Positions 40,874 to 49,793 of a DNA stretch of 64,000 nucleotides are shown here, one piece after another. Position 1 is the stretch's first letter. Each line of letters begins with the position of its first letter. The position numbers were made by a program, and so were the translations under genes. The notes below the pieces were generated by a model. That model ran no database searches. It worked only from the letters and a program-made list of their open reading frames with translations, and was not told where the DNA came from. Source of the DNA: Tichowtungia sp964398915 (GTDB lineage: Bacteria > Verrucomicrobiota > Kiritimatiellia > Kiritimatiellales > Tichowtungiaceae); assembly GCA_964398915.1 (NCBI GenBank), contig CAYNOR010000005.1:62001-126000 (forward strand), given 5' to 3'.

Positions 40874-43800
40874 TTACTGCACAGTAACTTTATAGAAAAT
40901 CGCCGGTTCATTGTTATGATGAGTATCGGTGTAGCTGGTAAGATTGTCCACTGTAGCCAGAAGAGTCCAGTCGTCGCTCAGACTGGTGGTGTACCAGATC
41001 GTATACGTCCGGCTGAAGGGATCCTGCGCCGCGGGCCACGACAACGTGCGCGATCCGTCGGCATTTTTCTGACTACTGACAAACGGGTCATCGGTGCCCC
41101 AAAGCGAATCCCGCACCGCGAGATCCGCTGCCAATGCGGCATACGATGCCGTTGCGCTGTTCGTGGCCGTAAATGTAACCGAAATATTAGTCGTGGGTGC
41201 CGCAGAAGAGACCGCCAGTGTCGTTGTTGCCACAACGCTTGTTCCCCCGGCCATCGGAGTCAGGCTTCGGGCATCCCCGTAGATGGTAATCGGCGCGGAC
41301 GTTCCCGGAGCCAGAGTGCCGGACACCGGACTGGCAGCAATCACAATGCGGCTAGACGGATAAAACAGGATGGCCTCTTCTCGAACGACCGATATGTAGT
41401 TGGTCACAACGGTGGTATTAGTGACCACAATCGGCGTATCCGTAGGGTCTCCGTTTGGAAGCAGATAGTACCCGTTTGTGGTGACAACATAATTGGTGCT
41501 ATAGGTCACCGTTCCGCCATCGCCCGTACGCTCTAAAGTGGCAACGGTTTCCAAGCCTGACGTGTTAATATCATCATCAACGTATATTTCTGCATTCGGC
41601 CACAAGCTGGTTCCGCTTACGCTGAGATACTGGCATTTTATGTTTCCGTTTTTATATGCAATAAGCTGGAAGGTTTGATCCGGGCCTGCCACGTCCTGAT
41701 ACGTATTCTCCCAGGTAACGACCATTTTATTTTCATCCCCTGAATAACGGAGGGTTGCATTGTCATCAAGAGAAACAGGGAAATATGCCGAAATGGCCCT
41801 GTCGTATCCTCCGGCAATGGCACCCGACGAGTTTAGAACAATCCCCCCATTTGCGTCGATTTTAAAGGCGGTGTAGACCGTCCCGTAGAAGGGGAAGCCA
41901 AATCCAAACTGAATCCAGTCGGTTTTATCATCACTGTTATTGAGCAGAGGCACAGCATCATGCGAATTGGCATCCCAATGCGTGGAATCCCAGTTGAACG
42001 TGTCGTTAACATTGGTCCAGGCATATCCGCCGGCTTGAGCCCCCAAATCTCTAATCGTGTAGGTCAGAGTCGTATTTCCGGAATTGCTGACCGTCATGGT
42101 TGTATTGGTCAACGATCCGGCCGGCCCGAAGAACGTGACCGGCGAGGGTGTAACCGTCAGTGTTTTTGTGGCCGCTTGCACAATCACGGTGACTTTGATC
42201 TGCAACGTGGTGCTCCCCATCGAAACGGTGTTGGTCAACACGGTTGTTCCCGCGCTTTTACCCGTGGCATCAGCCGTATAGGTAATGACCTGACTTCCAC
42301 CACGAGCCAGACTGCCGCTATCCGGAGTGTGGGTGACCCATGCAATTGGAGTCAGCAGAAGGCTTTCACCGCCGCTGCCCGGCAGATAATTAACATTCTG
42401 ATAAACCGTCCCGCTCCGCTGAACCCCGATGGCCCCGTTGGTCGTCCACGTGGCCTGATCATAGAGATAACGGATTCGTCCGTCCGGATAGAGCCATGCC
42501 TGAAACTCCGCACCGGTTCGATTACCCCAAGCCACAACCAGCTTGTTCGTATCCGCCTTGGTATAGCGAATACTATTGGTGTCAATCAATGTGTTTCCCC
42601 AGAACGGAGCCGCGAGGGCCGCCGTTCCGGAAGGCAGCGTGGCGGTATTGTTTGCACCGACCACGGCACTGAACGAAAGCGCCCCGTAACGGCTAACAAA
42701 GAAATTCGCGTAGGTGGAGCCCATCAACGGAAAACTGAAACCGATCGGCATCGTCGTCGTTCCGTTTGCTCCCCAGTTGGTGAAGGTGGTGCTGGTATCC
42801 ACTTCATCATAATTCTGATAGAAGGAAACCATTGACTCCGTTTGTGTTGAAACCGCGTAGTACTGCCCCGCCCAATTGCCGACCTCCGCGAAGGTATAGT
42901 CTCCTGCGGCATTCCCGACGTTGCTCAGCGTGAGGGTCGCAGAGGCCTTTTCACCCACGGCCACAGTAATGGTCACCGCATTGGTCGAAACGGAAGGCGC
43001 GGCCTCCCGTCGCACGTTGATCTGGAACTGATTGGTCCAGGCCCCGTCCCCCGTACGGTTGATGACTGTAAAGGTTTTCAGCCCGGCGGCCGTGCTCGCG
43101 GCACAGGTCACACGGTAGGTGGTCGATGTGGTGGCTCCGTCATTCAGCAGCGCATACGTGTTGCTGTTGGTGGCAACCACCGATGGGAACTCCGCCGGAT
43201 TGTCGGCTGTCAGGCTGTTGGTAATCCCCGTTGCCGGCACGCCTCCATCATTGATGCTGGTAATGATCAGGTCGAAGGTTTCGCTTGGCTCAATCTCTCC
43301 GGGGAACGCGCCGCCGACATCATTCGTAGCAACACCCGAAACGAAACTGACGCGCGTACCGACAAACAGATTGAACGTGGCGGGCGCGCCGTTGGTCACA
43401 CCCCCCTCATAAGCCTGTGCCGTCAGAACATAGGGGCCATTTGCGTTCGCCACAACAGAGAAGGTCTGAACAACCGAGCCCCCTGCGCTGATCGAAACGG
43501 CTGCATTATTAGAGCTAATGATAGAAAGGCCGGCTCCGCCGTTATGCACCAGCGTAGAGACGGCTCCTGTGGCGGCGGCGCCACTGTTATAGATCGTAAC
43601 AGAAATATCGTTGGTTTGACCCGCGCCCATCGTGCCGCCCATACTGTCACTGATACTAACCGTAAACTCAGCAGGACTCAGCAGGTTGACAGGTTTCCTG
43701 ACCGCTTCTTCCCAGGTGGACGAGGTGCGGATATTGTCGATGACCACGCACTCATTGGCTACAGTTGCAATAAAGTCGCCGGAGGCCCAGAACACCAGAT

Positions 43801-44428
43801 CGTCAATGGAGGCCAGACTGATCGCAGTGGTTGCATCCGGACTGTTCGAAGGATTAAATGTATTTCCTCCGGAGAGATCATACCAGACGCTCATCGTCTG
43901 CGCGCCAAGATCCACTTTAGCGATGACCGAGAGGTGGCCGGTGACCCCTGGATCGAGCGTCGTGATCTCAACCGTCTCGACGCCGGCCGGTGGCGCGACA
44001 TTGGGTGATCCGATATCATATTGCAGGACGATCCCGGCCAGATTGGTTGATATTCCGTCGCTGAACGCCAGCCCCAGCAGGGTTCCCGTATCGTTGCTTA
44101 CAGAAGTCATGTCATAGTCAAAATCGTAGCGCAGATAGCGCACGCCGGCCACCTGATTACTAACATCTGCGGTCAGAACTGCTCCGTTCGTCCACAAACT
44201 GCCTGTATCGGAAACGTCGTTAGCGCAGATCAATCCGCGGGCTCCGTCGGTTTGCGTAACCGGAGCTGTATCGGGGGAGAAAACGGCGGTGTCCGCACCG
44301 GAATTGGTGGCCTGCGATAGAGTCAGTCCGGCAACATCCTGGTCAAACAGCCATTCATTTAAAACGGCCGCCTGCGACCCGACGGCCAGCAGTGCGATGA
44401 GTGCAAAAGTATTTATTTTTTTCATCAT
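40874..44428 (-). CDS. Large secreted beta-rich surface protein
   Basis: 1184 residues: signal peptide (cleavage near SQAA, about residue 20), an N-terminal LamG-like region (about 21-240), then repeated Ig-like/CARDB- and HYDIN-like beta domains. Two related modules stand out (SFYQNYDEVD...IGFSFPLMGSTYANFFVSRYGALSF and DKTDWIQFGFGFPFYGTVYTAFKIDANGGIVL), each with the order low-molecular turn, (I/F)GF-F-(F/Y)GS-Y. It ends in a fibronectin-like segment (TLSWPAAQDPFSRTYTIWYT). Very Ser/Thr/Asn-rich with no catalytic motif. Possible client or external component of the secretins encoded just upstream (inference). Confidence 0.7.
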   Translation of the reverse strand: MMKKINTFALIALLAVGSQAAVLNEWLFDQDVAGLTLSQATNSGADTAVFSPDTAPVTQTDGARGLICANDVSDTGSLWTNGAVLTADVSNQVAGVRYLRYDFDYDMTSVSNDTGTLLGLAFSDGISTNLAGIVLQYDIGSPNVAPPAGVETVEITTLDPGVTGHLSVIAKVDLGAQTMSVWYDLSGGNTFNPSNSPDATTAISLASIDDLVFWASGDFIATVANECVVIDNIRTSSTWEEAVRKPVNLLSPAEFTVSISDSMGGTMGAGQTNDISVTIYNSGAAATGAVSTLVHNGGAGLSIISSNNAAVSISAGGSVVQTFSVVANANGPYVLTAQAYEGGVTNGAPATFNLFVGTRVSFVSGVATNDVGGAFPGEIEPSETFDLIITSINDGGVPATGITNSLTADNPAEFPSVVATNSNTYALLNDGATTSTTYRVTCAASTAAGLKTFTVINRTGDGAWTNQFQINVRREAAPSVSTNAVTITVAVGEKASATLTLSNVGNAAGDYTFAEVGNWAGQYYAVSTQTESMVSFYQNYDEVDTSTTFTNWGANGTTTMPIGFSFPLMGSTYANFFVSRYGALSFSAVVGANNTATLPSGTAALAAPFWGNTLIDTNSIRYTKADTNKLVVAWGNRTGAEFQAWLYPDGRIRYLYDQATWTTNGAIGVQRSGTVYQNVNYLPGSGGESLLLTPIAWVTHTPDSGSLARGGSQVITYTADATGKSAGTTVLTNTVSMGSTTLQIKVTVIVQAATKTLTVTPSPVTFFGPAGSLTNTTMTVSNSGNTTLTYTIRDLGAQAGGYAWTNVNDTFNWDSTHWDANSHDAVPLLNNSDDKTDWIQFGFGFPFYGTVYTAFKIDANGGIVLNSSGAIAGGYDRAISAYFPVSLDDNATLRYSGDENKMVVTWENTYQDVAGPDQTFQLIAYKNGNIKCQYLSVSGTSLWPNAEIYVDDDINTSGLETVATLERTGDGGTVTYSTNYVVTTNGYYLLPNGDPTDTPIVVTNTTVVTNYISVVREEAILFYPSSRIVIAASPVSGTLAPGTSAPITIYGDARSLTPMAGGTSVVATTTLAVSSAAPTTNISVTFTATNSATASYAALAADLAVRDSLWGTDDPFVSSQKNADGSRTLSWPAAQDPFSRTYTIWYTTSLSDDWTLLATVDNLTSYTDTHHNNEPAIFYKVTVQ

Positions 44429-44604
44429 GGTTCCCCTCTTTCCTGCTCAACGGCTCCCCGTTGAGCCACAGAAAAGATACAAAAACAAAATCGTGGACTG
44501 CATAATCATTGGGATGAGTTTCCAATGACTGGAAAAACTCTCTGTTGCCCATGACTCTATCATAACATTCTCTTACGACTTTCCGCTTTCAACCGCTCCC
44601 GTTT

Positions 44605-44629
44605 CCGGCGGGGCCTTTCGCCCCGCCGG
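44605..44629. other. Strong GC hairpin between secretin and surface-protein genes
   Basis: CCGGCGGGGC, loop CTTTC, GCCCCGCCGG: a perfect 10-bp stem 24 bp after the secretin stop (44653, minus strand). No T-run follows, so more likely an RNA-stability element than a full terminator. The rest of 44429-44652 includes a perfect TTTCCA palindrome (44519-44535). Confidence 0.55.
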
Positions 44630-44652
44630 GGTTCCCCCCGACTCCGGAAATT

Positions 44653-46288
44653 TTATTCGAACGAACGGGATGTATTGATCCGTCCGGACGGATCCACTTT
44701 TTTCGCCGTCACAAACATCAGCAGATTGCGTTTCACGGCGCGTTCNNNNNNNNNNNNNNNNNNNNNNNNNNNNNNNNNNNNNNNNNNNNNNNNNNNNNNN
44801 NNNNNNNNNNNNNNNNNNNNNNNNNNNNNNNNNNNNNNNNNNNNNGGTCATCTGATCGGAGCCGCCTTCGTACACCTCCGGATAGGAATGGAGTTCCCCG
44901 ACGCGGATGGTGGCTTCTTCACCGCTGCGCGTCACAATGCGCGGCGCGGAAAGAACATCGGACCCGGTGCTCTGGTCGAGCGCGCTGATCAACAGGTCGA
45001 TCGGGGTTGATCCCCCGGTGCGCTGAATAGTCATCCAATCGGGGTTTGTGTTAAAGGTGTCCTCCGTGCGGGATGAACTCCAGTCTGCGCTATCCGTTGT
45101 TTTAACCACCTGTCCATCGCCCATTACTCCCGGACGATCAAACGGCATGGCCGGACCCGACGGTCCGCCGCGCAACGCATCGTCAAAAAGATATTGTCCG
45201 GCGGGAATGGCGACGTTATCGCCGAGTTCAACCGGGCTGCCGATTTTGGTTCGCCACTCAAAGCCGAGTTCCTCGAGGGTGCCTTCGGAGACTTCGACAA
45301 ACTTGGCTTCGATCTCAACCTGATCGACATCGGTCGCCATTCGGGCCAGATCCATTGCGTTGAGAATGGCCTCGAGCACGGCAAAATTTTCACATGTGTT
45401 GCGCACAAAGAGCACCTTCATTTTCGGCTGATAAATAGCCGATGATCCCTTAGGAAAGGCGACCTGCGGGAAGCTGCCGGAAACATCCGTTGCGTTTTCA
45501 ATATTTTGCAGCCCCATTTTTTCGCAGGCATCGCCAGCCAGCACGTACGAGCGGAAGACCAGATCGGTGGACCAGGCGGCTTTCGTCTCTTTCATGCTTT
45601 TGATTTCTGTTGTGCGCTGATCGCGCTCCATCAGGGTGGTCGGATACATGCGCGCGGCAATATTTTCGGGTTTCGGGTTCACAGCGCCTTCAAACCCCTG
45701 CTGGGCTTGGACGAACTGTTCGGCGGCCGTCGGCTCCGGAGCCTCGTTGACCACAACGGCCGGCTCGACCGGCTTAACAACGGCTACGTCGGCTTCAGGA
45801 GTCGGCTCTTTTTTTCTGTTGAAGAACCAACCGCCGGATTTTTTCTCAGCGTTCGGGGCGGCCTCTACGGTATCTGCCGCAGTTATTTTTGCAACCGGTT
45901 CACTATCCACAGCGACCGGAGCCGGTTGTTCAGCAACCGTCTCTTTTTTTCTGCTGAAGAACCACCAACCGCCGGATTTTTTCTCAGCGTTCGGGGCCGC
46001 CTCTACGGTATCTGCCGCNNNNNNNNNNNNNNNNNNNNNNNNNNNNNNNNNNNNNNNNNNNNNNNNNNNNNNNNNNNNNNNNNNNNNNNNNNNNNNNNNN
46101 NNNNNNNNNNNNNNNNNNACCGGAGCAACAGCGGCCGGGGCGGGTTGTTTAACGGCCGCAGCGGCGGGGGCGGCAGTATAATTCATAAGTTCACTAAAAA
46201 TCCCGTCGACGCTCTCCGACTTTTCCTGGGCAAAGCCCGCACCGCTCATCAGCAGGGCGGCGATCAATACGTTAAATGCTTTTTGCAT
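44653..46288 (-). CDS. Short secretin with Ala/Pro-rich repeat region (interrupted by two assembly gaps)
   Basis: Outer-membrane secretin-like protein. Signal peptide (cleavage near GFAQ, residue 20), then an Ala/Pro/Val-rich linker with repeats (TVEAAPNAEKKSGGW), an N-domain (YQPKMKVLFVRNTCENFAVLEAIL), and the secretin core (QVEIEAKFVEVSEGTLEELGFEW, GSDVLSAPRIVTRSGEEATIRVGE). Gaps of 100 N at 44746-44845 and 46019-46118 hide part of the core and linker. The true C-terminus, read in another frame after the first gap, is RNLLMFVTAKKVDPSGRI...SRSFE with stop at 44653-44655; a simple translation through the Ns gives a false tail ending at 44573. AAGGAG precedes the ATG. Confidence 0.82.
44746..44845. 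other. 100-N scaffold gap
   Basis: Run of exactly 100 N inside the secretin core; true length unknown. The reading frames on either side differ, so the real gap is not 100 bases modulo 3. Confidence 0.99.
45816..46018. repeat. Tandem 135-bp coding repeat abutting a gap
   Basis: Two copies (starting about 45816 and 45951, step 135 bp or 45 codons) encode AADTVEAAPNAEKKSGGW-FF-RKKE. The second runs into the N gap at 46019, and the sequence beyond the gap (ACCGGAGC...) again matches the unit, so the gap probably sits in more copies. Confidence 0.8.
46019..46118. other. 100-N scaffold gap within repeat array
   Basis: Run of exactly 100 N, in the N-terminal linker of the secretin; flanked on both sides by parts of the 135-bp repeat. 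Confidence 0.99.
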
Positions 46289-46313
46289 GGTGTTCTCCTT
46301 ATCTGTAAATGGG

Positions 46314-47720
46314 TTATTTTTTGAGGGCGATGTCAGAGGACTTGCGCCCGTCGATATCCACCTGGGTGGCGGTCACAAAAATCATCAGATTGCGTTTGAC
46401 GCTCTTTTCGCCTTCTGAACGGAAGAGACGGCCGATCAACGGGATGCTTCCGAGCACGGGAACCTTGTCGCGGAAGGTTTCGAGTTTGTCATAGATCAAT
46501 CCGCCCATGCCGACGGTACTGCCGTCAGCCACGGTCACCTTGGTTGCCATTTCGCGAATACGGAAGTACGGCAGGGAGGCGGACAATTCGGGTATTGTCA
46601 TGTTCGGACTCTGGGGTTTATGCCTCGGAACGGCCTGATAAGCGTCGTAGCCGATGATCTCTTTAATTTTAGGGGTAATTTCGAGGTCGATCAGCCCGCC
46701 CTCACGCAGTTCGGGGGTGACTTCCAGCCGGACACCGATCATTTCGAGATCCCAGTCGGCGTGCTCCACATAGCAACTGGTGTCCTGATTGTTGATGTCA
46801 AAACTCTTGGGGATCATCTGCTCTTCGCCCACTTGAATGATGGCGGTGGTTCCATCGCGGGTGACCACGCGCGGGGCCGAGAGGACATCGCTGTCGCCCG
46901 CCTGCTCCAGTGCATTGATGGTCAGATTCCACTTCAACGAGCCGGCGGTTCTGCTGATCAAAAGATTGTCGGATGCCGCCGTGTTTGCCCCCAACGCACC
47001 GGTTGCGGTGCGCAAGGCCCCATTCAAGACATCCTGCCCGGGCAGAGTGAGGTCTCCGGCAATGTTGGCGGCGCCTAAAGTTCCCTTAGTAAAATCCCAT
47101 TTAAAGCCGAGCTCATTGAGGGTTTTCTGACTGACTTCGATAAATTTGGCTTCGATTTCGACCTGATGACCCATGAGTTCCCGGCGGCTGTCTTGGTAGT
47201 CGGCCAGTACACTTTCGATGGCCAGAATATTGTCCAAGGTCTGGAGCACAAACAGGTGGTTGAGTTTGGGCAGGTAGTAGGCGGAGGTTTTCGGGGAAAA
47301 CTCAATGTTTTTAAAGAAGCCGCTCACGTCAACATTCGATTCATCCCCGGCTTCGATACCGGTCATCAGCACATTGCCGATATCCTTGCTGAGCTTATAG
47401 TCGCGAAAGAGGATGTCGTTGGAGGAGTTCCATGCGTTTTCGACCGCCAGTTCACCGTCTCTCTGCGCTTGCTCATGAAGGTCTTTTTTGAAAGGTGCTG
47501 TAAGGCCTGTGACCGCTGTAATCGTTTCGTCCTTCACATATTTGATGCCGTCGCCGATTGCATTGATCGTATCGCCCGGAGCCGATTTGATCTCTTTAAC
47601 CGCGCTCTCGAGAACGACATCGCTGTCGACGGCGTAATCCTGTGCGGTGGTCAGGACTTCAGAAAATCCCGTGGATGCGATCAGCAGTAATCCGCCGATC
47701 CGGTTCAGTATACGTGGCAT
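46314..47720 (-). CDS. Short secretin (GspD/PilQ-like core)
   Basis: 468 residues: signal peptide to about residue 20, a helical region (25-120), one N-domain (145-180, LPKLNHLFVLQTLDNILAIESVL) and a full secretin core from about 186 (HQVEIEAKFIEVSQKTLNELGFKW) to the hallmark VPVLGSIPLIGRLF and KRNLMIFVTATQVD at the end. The core matches type II/III/IV-pilus secretins that form outer-membrane rings, but only one N-domain is present. The ATG at 47720 is fixed by GGAGGAG upstream; an in-frame extension to 47822 is not needed. A paralogue follows 25 bp downstream. Confidence 0.87.
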   Translation of the reverse strand: MPRILNRIGGLLLIASTGFSEVLTTAQDYAVDSDVVLESAVKEIKSAPGDTINAIGDGIKYVKDETITAVTGLTAPFKKDLHEQAQRDGELAVENAWNSSNDILFRDYKLSKDIGNVLMTGIEAGDESNVDVSGFFKNIEFSPKTSAYYLPKLNHLFVLQTLDNILAIESVLADYQDSRRELMGHQVEIEAKFIEVSQKTLNELGFKWDFTKGTLGAANIAGDLTLPGQDVLNGALRTATGALGANTAASDNLLISRTAGSLKWNLTINALEQAGDSDVLSAPRVVTRDGTTAIIQVGEEQMIPKSFDINNQDTSCYVEHADWDLEMIGVRLEVTPELREGGLIDLEITPKIKEIIGYDAYQAVPRHKPQSPNMTIPELSASLPYFRIREMATKVTVADGSTVGMGGLIYDKLETFRDKVPVLGSIPLIGRLFRSEGEKSVKRNLMIFVTATQVDIDGRKSSDIALKK

Positions 47721-47757
47721 GGTCTCCTCCTTACTACGGCTTTTCAGGCCTTGGTTG

Positions 47758-47782
47758 ATGAGTCGCGAGGCTCGCGACTCAT
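47758..47782. repeat. Perfect 25-bp palindrome between SHD1 and secretin genes
   Basis: ATGAGTCGCGAG, one centre base, CTCGCGACTCAT. It lies in the 168-bp gap between the SHD1 gene and the first secretin gene. No T-run; REP-like or an mRNA-processing hairpin. Confidence 0.65.
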
Positions 47783-47888
47783 AGTTACAATGGGTTTTCG
47801 ATTGGTTTAGCTCTGTTTTCATGATTCGTGGCGTTGTGTTGTGCTTTGGCTTTTTTTTTGTAAAAAATCAATCCATGACTCGTCCGCA

Positions 47889-48620
47889 TCACAGGCCTAA
47901 CTGCCGGCCGGGAGAATACTCGGGACGGGGAACCGAGCGCGGCTTGCAATTATCATCAAAAAAGGCATCGACGCGGAATTTTCTTAACAGTGGAATCTTC
48001 TCCTCCTTGAGCCAGGAAATATTTGTTTTGTAGTTAATCGTCTCATTTCTTTGATTGAGAATCAACACCAGATATCCACAATAGAGTGTGCCGCGGGTCT
48101 GTGTCGTATTATACTCCTCATACACGCGAGACTCCATCTCCAGCTGAAGCGTCGACGTAAAGTTGTTTTCCTCATTGAACTTCAGGTTCGCCGAGAGCTT
48201 GGTTTTAATCCGGAAGTCCGGAGTAGCGACCTCGGCCCCGACCAGATAGACCTCCGCCCGCAATGTATCGTTCGGCAGTTTCTGTTTGCTCTGAATTTCG
48301 ATAATCCCTGTTACAATTTCAATTTTATCGTCAGCCAGTGCGTTGTCGGGTCTGAACTTATCCCGGGACCGCTTGGAAAAGGTGATGGTCACGTCCGGAA
48401 CAAAAACCGACGTTAAATACATCATGTCCTGGGCGGAAAGCCCCTTTAGCGGAACATAGTTCACCCTCCCCTCACGGTCTCTCACGAGCACCTCGTTGGA
48501 GCCAACCCGCACATATTCGCCCTCGATAAGCTTACCCTGACGATCCGGCCACATCCGCATCACGGCAGAAGCAGGCCCGCACAGGAGCGCCAGACTCAAA
48601 TAGATTACAACAACTTTCAT
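47889..48620 (-). CDS. Exported SHD1-domain protein
   Basis: 243 residues: signal peptide (cleavage near ASAV, about residue 19), an SHD1-like domain (MWPDRQGKLIEGEYVRV...VLVRDREGRVNYVPLKGLSAQDMMYL), common in PVC-group exported proteins, then a beta-rich domain ending CGYLVLILNQRNETI and SWLKEEKIP, similar to the tail of the protein at 40238-40837. Periplasmic or surface role unknown; sits between the TonB-like gene (31 bp) and the secretins. Confidence 0.65.
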   Translation of the reverse strand: MKVVVIYLSLALLCGPASAVMRMWPDRQGKLIEGEYVRVGSNEVLVRDREGRVNYVPLKGLSAQDMMYLTSVFVPDVTITFSKRSRDKFRPDNALADDKIEIVTGIIEIQSKQKLPNDTLRAEVYLVGAEVATPDFRIKTKLSANLKFNEENNFTSTLQLEMESRVYEEYNTTQTRGTLYCGYLVLILNQRNETINYKTNISWLKEEKIPLLRKFRVDAFFDDNCKPRSVPRPEYSPGRQLGL

Positions 48621-48651
48621 TTTTCAATTCCCGGGATTAACCACCCGGCGC

Positions 48652-49776
48652 TTAGTACACATTAAATTTCAACGGATCGTTCAGGCTTACTTCATCGCGG
48701 ATCAGCAGGTATTCCAGTTTTTCGATAAGCGGCCTCGGAAGGTCCTCGGTCTTGAAGATGGGAAGGACGGGCATCCCTTCCCGGTTTCGCGGGTAGTCCT
48801 CGGAGGCGTCTTCAACCACCAGCATGGCCTCGCACCAGCCCCCCGAATCGCCCATGATCACTTCCATCTCCACCGGAACTCCCGGCTCCAGCTCAAACCA
48901 GTCGCTCATCCCCGCCAGACCGCTTCCCATATGGTATTTGCCGTACTCCTTATCCTTATCCCCTTTCACGTTCCACCTGACCATGCTGTCATGCGGAGTC
49001 GTCCCAAAGGACACCGAAAAAACGATCTTTTTATCCACCCGGACGATCATGAAGTTATCCGCACACCCCCAGAACCGGTAGCGCCCCCCTTCCTTGCGGG
49101 CGATCTTGCCTTTATAATGGAGCATAAAAAACTCGATGTACATATTTCTGCCCAGATCGACACCGAACTGCTCCGGGCCATGCTCCGTGGAAATCGGCGG
49201 AATCATGAAATGGGTCGTATACAGCTTCTGGGGCGCACGGTAGTACGGGGAAAAGACCATCGGATTCCAGTCCGCATCCATAAACTGCTTAACAATCGCG
49301 ATCTCACCTACTGAATTGACCGAGGTCTTCTTCCCCCGCCGGTCGTATCCCAACGAATAAAACGTCCCTTCGAAATCATTACCGATTGCCATGGACTTCG
49401 TTCCGCCGAAGAGGCCCATTTCCGAGATATCGGGCATCATATCAAACCCGCCGATCCCGCTGCCAAGCCCCTTGCCAACCCCTTCGAGTGCGGGCAGCTG
49501 CATGTCCGGCATGCTGGCCGGTGCTTGCGAAACAATCCGCTGCGTTGAACCGGACTTTACGTTTTTTTTGACATTCACCTTGGGCTTGATCAATTCCATT
49601 TTCGGCCGTTCAACTGGCGGCGGCGGAACAAATTTCTTTTCCGTTTTTTTGATGGCTGTGAAGACCACCAGCCCGCCAGCGACCGAAAGGAGGATCAAAT
49701 GAATGGCCGCACTGAGCAACACCGCGCTGGGCACCCCCCTGATCAGTCCCTTTGTTTTTTTCAACAGCCGTTTCAT
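48652..49776 (-). CDS. TonB-like N-terminus fused to PA14-like domain
   Basis: 374 residues. The basic start (KRLLKKTKGLIRG), single membrane helix (about 17-40) and proline-rich stretch (KFVPPPPVERPKMELIKPK) match TonB/TolA-type energy transducers. Instead of the TonB C-terminal domain there is a beta-rich domain (about 185-330) with FGVDLGRNMYIEFFMLHYKG and GGRYRFWGCADNFMIVRVDKKIVF, typical of PA14-like carbohydrate- or protein-binding domains. It should face the periplasm. Placed 17 bp after the second ExbD gene, so it is probably the partner of that motor (inference). Confidence 0.75.
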   Translation of the reverse strand: MKRLLKKTKGLIRGVPSAVLLSAAIHLILLSVAGGLVVFTAIKKTEKKFVPPPPVERPKMELIKPKVNVKKNVKSGSTQRIVSQAPASMPDMQLPALEGVGKGLGSGIGGFDMMPDISEMGLFGGTKSMAIGNDFEGTFYSLGYDRRGKKTSVNSVGEIAIVKQFMDADWNPMVFSPYYRAPQKLYTTHFMIPPISTEHGPEQFGVDLGRNMYIEFFMLHYKGKIARKEGGRYRFWGCADNFMIVRVDKKIVFSVSFGTTPHDSMVRWNVKGDKDKEYGKYHMGSGLAGMSDWFELEPGVPVEMEVIMGDSGGWCEAMLVVEDASEDYPRNREGMPVLPIFKTEDLPRPLIEKLEYLLIRDEVSLNDPLKFNVY

Positions 49777-49793
49777 TCTAATGTCTTTCGAGC

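Noticed and set aside
44653..47720. Type II secretion or type IV pilus locus
   Set aside because: Only secretins are present; no ATPase, platform protein or pilin/pseudopilin in the window.
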